From contig JAFXJE010000169.1 of NCBI GenBank assembly GCA_017532485.1, positions 1 to 15,322 of the forward strand: a DNA stretch of 15,322 bases, read 5' to 3'. The notes under the pieces were generated by a model. That model ran no database searches. It was not told where the DNA came from and worked only from the letters and a program-made list of their open reading frames with translations. The position numbers were made by a program, and so were the translations under genes. Every line of letters starts with the position of its first letter. Position 1 is the stretch's first letter. The stretch comes from Peptococcaceae bacterium. GTDB lineage: Bacteria; Bacillota; Peptococcia; Peptococcales; Peptococcaceae. Below are positions 13,500 to 15,322 of this stretch, piece by piece.

Positions 13500-13529
13500 T
13501 TAAGAAATCTTGCATAAATCGTTAAGAAA
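13500..13529. repeat. Direct repeat TTAAGAAA upstream of the protease gene
   Basis: TTAAGAAA occurs at 13500-13507 and 13522-13529, start to start 22 bp, about two helical turns. It lies 115-145 bp before the protease start in an otherwise AT-rich 280-bp gap. It could be a paired binding site for a dimeric regulator, but AT-rich chance is quite possible. No convincing sigma A promoter was seen here. Confidence 0.3.
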
Positions 13530-13644
13530 ACCTCATAACTTAATATTTTCGCTAAAAAGAGCAAAAAATGAGAAAAAGGGAAAGCGCACCTCAGCACGAA
13601 TAAGCCATAAGAAGAAATGGACAATTAAGGAGGAATAGAGGCTT

Positions 13645-15132
13645 ATGCGTAAATATATTTCCGCATTTTTGCTCTTGCTTGCTTTTCTAGTGGCAAGCCA
13701 AGCAGCTCAGCAAGAAAATGGAGAGGCAGAGCCTGTAACTATGACCAGCCCTTTTCAACCCCAATACAGTGCCAATTCCCAGCCCCAAACCAGCCTTGAT
13801 CACATAGCTGATTTGATAGGTCTTACAGCTTATCAAAAAAGTTATCAAACCGACGGTACAGGCATGACCATAGCCTTGATTGACAGTGGTATAGACTTGA
13901 AACATCCGGACTTTCAGCCTAATACCGACGGCAGCAGCAAGGTAGTTATTTATCATGATTTTACCAGTGAAAGCGAAGACTCCGGTGATACCTTGGGACA
14001 TGGTACATTTTTAGCTGGTATTGTCGCTGCCAATGGCGAAAATTATCACGGTTTAGCCCCCAATGCGCGGCTAGCCGTTTATAAAATTTTTGATAGTGAA
14101 GGGAAATCTTCTCAACATCTCCTTGCCAAAGCTATTGAACAAGCTGTAGCTGATAAAGTAGACCTTATCAATCTCAGTCTCAGTATCCCTCCCGAAGAAT
14201 ATCGCTTGCCTCGTTTGGCAGCTGCGCTTAAACAAGCCAAGGAAAAACAAATACCTATTGTTGCTGCTGTAGGTAATTATGGGCCTGCTGCAGGCACCAT
14301 AGCTTACCCAGCCGATGATGCTTATGTAATCGCCATAGGCAGTTATCAAGAACCAAAAATGATGGAACAGGATTTAGGGATATTGTTGGAACGCCCTTTT
14401 GTAACAGCCTATAGTGCGCGAGATGATATTGAGCAGCCTAGGAACAACTTTTTTGTTGCTCCGGCAGCAGTGATTTCGACAGTACCGACTTGGTTTGCAG
14501 AAGATTATCTTTATGATGAAGGGACTAGTATTTCTGCAGCTATTGTCAGTGGCGCATTACTCAATTTTTTGCAGCATGAACAAGCAAATTATCAAACTAT
14601 TATTAATAAATTACAGCAATGGTCAAAAGATTTAGGCTTATCACCTCACGAGCAGGGAAAAGGAGCAGTTTATCTCAATTCTCTATCCACCACAGTCGCA
14701 AGTACAGACTATGTAAATACTTCATCCACCCAGAAAACACCTTACCTGCGCCAGCTAAACTTGCTCAATCCACAAAGTATTTATTTTTCTTTACCCCAAG
14801 GTCAGACCCAAACCGTATATTTGCAAGTGCCGTCAGATAAAAAAGAAATGCAAATCACCGTAGCCCTTTTACGCCAAGAAGCCCAAAATCAACAAGAACA
14901 TAGTATAGCTTTAGGAAGATGCCGAGTGATGCTCTTTGACCCAAAAGGAAATTTAGTAGCCAGTCCTTCATCTATCGGAGCAACCTACAGCGAAGAAATG
15001 ACCACTTCCGTCGAAATAGCAGTACCTATTACCAGTAGTGGCAGATGGCAATTAACCATCACCTCCGACCCCTACCTCAGCCAATACAACCACCTTACCA
15101 CCCAAGGCTGGTTAAATATCAATGCCTTGTAA
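13645..15132 (+). CDS. Secreted S8 (subtilisin-like) serine protease
   Basis: The 495 aa product has a signal peptide (about 1-21, ending ASQAA), a short linker, then a subtilase domain at about 55-345. The catalytic triad is intact: D80 in TIALIDSGIDLKHPDF, H119 in DTLGHGTFLAGIVAA, S295 in DEGTSISAAIVSG; the oxyanion Asn is N211 in VAAVGNYGPAAG. After the domain, residues ~370-490 form a beta-rich region ending DPYLSQYNHLTTQGWLNINAL, resembling a P or PPC-type beta sandwich. There is no room for the usual ~80-residue I9 propeptide, and the Pro normally found after the catalytic Ser motif (GTSxAxP) is missing. AAGGAGG lies at 13627-13633. It may process cell-surface or spore proteins; context alone does not decide. 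It appears monocistronic. Confidence 0.93.
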   Translation: MRKYISAFLLLLAFLVASQAAQQENGEAEPVTMTSPFQPQYSANSQPQTSLDHIADLIGLTAYQKSYQTDGTGMTIALIDSGIDLKHPDFQPNTDGSSKVVIYHDFTSESEDSGDTLGHGTFLAGIVAANGENYHGLAPNARLAVYKIFDSEGKSSQHLLAKAIEQAVADKVDLINLSLSIPPEEYRLPRLAAALKQAKEKQIPIVAAVGNYGPAAGTIAYPADDAYVIAIGSYQEPKMMEQDLGILLERPFVTAYSARDDIEQPRNNFFVAPAAVISTVPTWFAEDYLYDEGTSISAAIVSGALLNFLQHEQANYQTIINKLQQWSKDLGLSPHEQGKGAVYLNSLSTTVASTDYVNTSSTQKTPYLRQLNLLNPQSIYFSLPQGQTQTVYLQVPSDKKEMQITVALLRQEAQNQQEHSIALGRCRVMLFDPKGNLVASPSSIGATYSEEMTTSVEIAVPITSSGRWQLTITSDPYLSQYNHLTTQGWLNINAL

Positions 15133-15171
15133 ATAAAGTAAGTTCGAAATTTCACCTTACAACCTAAGTGC

Positions 15172-15199
15172 TTGACATTTTCCCCTTATATAGTACAAT
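15172..15199 (+). promoter_or_regulatory. Sigma-A promoter of the last gene
   Basis: A consensus -35 TTGACA (15172-15177), a 16-bp spacer and a -10 TACAAT (15194-15199) lie 37 bp before an ATG. This is the best vegetative promoter in the window. Confidence 0.8.
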
Positions 15200-15235
15200 A
15201 ATTAGGGCAAATATTACAGTAGTGGGGGCTTTATT

Positions 15236-15322
15236 ATGGACGAAGAATTTGGCAAACATTTGCCAACCCGTAGTGATCGACATAAAAAACCAATTAAACC
15301 AACAAAAGAAGAAATAAAACAA
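15236..15322 (+). CDS. Unidentified gene, 5' end only
   Basis: ATG 15236 follows GTGGGGG at 15222-15228 and opens a frame that runs to the window edge: 29 codons, rich in charged residues (MDEEFGKHLPTRSDRHKK, then Pro/Lys/Glu). There is no signal sequence in the part seen; a basic cytoplasmic tail before a membrane segment is one possibility. I do not recognise it. Promoter, ribosome-binding site and frame together make it a real gene start. Confidence 0.7.
   Translation, partial: MDEEFGKHLPTRSDRHKKPIKPTKEEIKQ

Noticed and set aside
15140..15160. Hairpin after the protease gene
   Set aside because: Only a 5-bp GTAAG/CTTAC pairing with a long loop and no T tract; too weak to call a terminator.
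1..15322. Mobile elements, CRISPR arrays, tRNA or rRNA genes
   Set aside because: No transposase or integrase frames, no regularly spaced repeats, and no tRNA- or rRNA-like stretches were seen.

Overview
The window is about 15.3 kb of AT-rich DNA from an endospore-forming, low-GC Firmicute of clostridial or Negativicutes type. Evidence is the gene set (murA, spoIID, spoIIR, a SipL-type coat morphogenesis protein, sleB, ypeB, spoIIID, mbl), purine-rich Shine-Dalgarno sites, some GTG/TTG starts and candidate promoters resembling those read by sigma E, F and G. SipL is typical of clostridia-like spore formers rather than bacilli. I cannot name the species.

Layout. Positions 1-2009 (+) hold the 3' part of murA, a terminator, and spoIID. 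Positions 2016-3522 hold a small thioredoxin-like gene (-), a GNAT acetyltransferase gene (+) and spoIIR (-); the last two converge and overlap by 47 bp. Positions 3609-7265 (-) hold sipL and the sleB-ypeB germination operon. Positions 7497-10575 (+) hold a tightly packed cassette of lipoprotein, MBOAT acyltransferase and DHHW/AlgX-like protein, probably for acetylating an extracytoplasmic polymer. Positions 10581-11176 (+) hold a YefM-YoeB type toxin-antitoxin pair with its own promoter and terminator. Positions 11253-12630 (+) hold spoIIID and mbl. Then come a DUF3800 gene, a secreted S8 subtilisin-like protease and the start of an unidentified gene behind a strong sigma-A-like promoter.

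How the genes fit together. In Bacillus subtilis and many clostridia, murA-spoIID and spoIIID-mbl are near neighbours, with spoIIQ close by. Here the two halves are about 9 kb apart, and most genes in between also serve sporulation or germination. SpoIID remodels septal peptidoglycan during engulfment. SpoIIR is the forespore signal that switches on sigma E in the mother cell. SipL attaches the coat scaffold, SpoIIID tunes the sigma E regulon, and SleB/YpeB degrade cortex at germination. Candidate promoters match the expected compartments: sigma-F-like for spoIIR, sigma-G-like for sleB-ypeB, sigma-E-like for sipL, spoIIID and, weakly, spoIID.

The most striking unexplained structure is a nested inverted repeat at 3514-3576. 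It covers the candidate spoIIR promoter, its ribosome-binding site and all its possible start codons. It would hide the start region in read-through RNA from sipL, but could not form in RNA begun at the proposed spoIIR promoter. I found no mobile element, CRISPR array, tRNA or rRNA. No gene-free stretch exceeds 300 bases; the longest (13365-13644) holds a terminator and a pair of short direct repeats.
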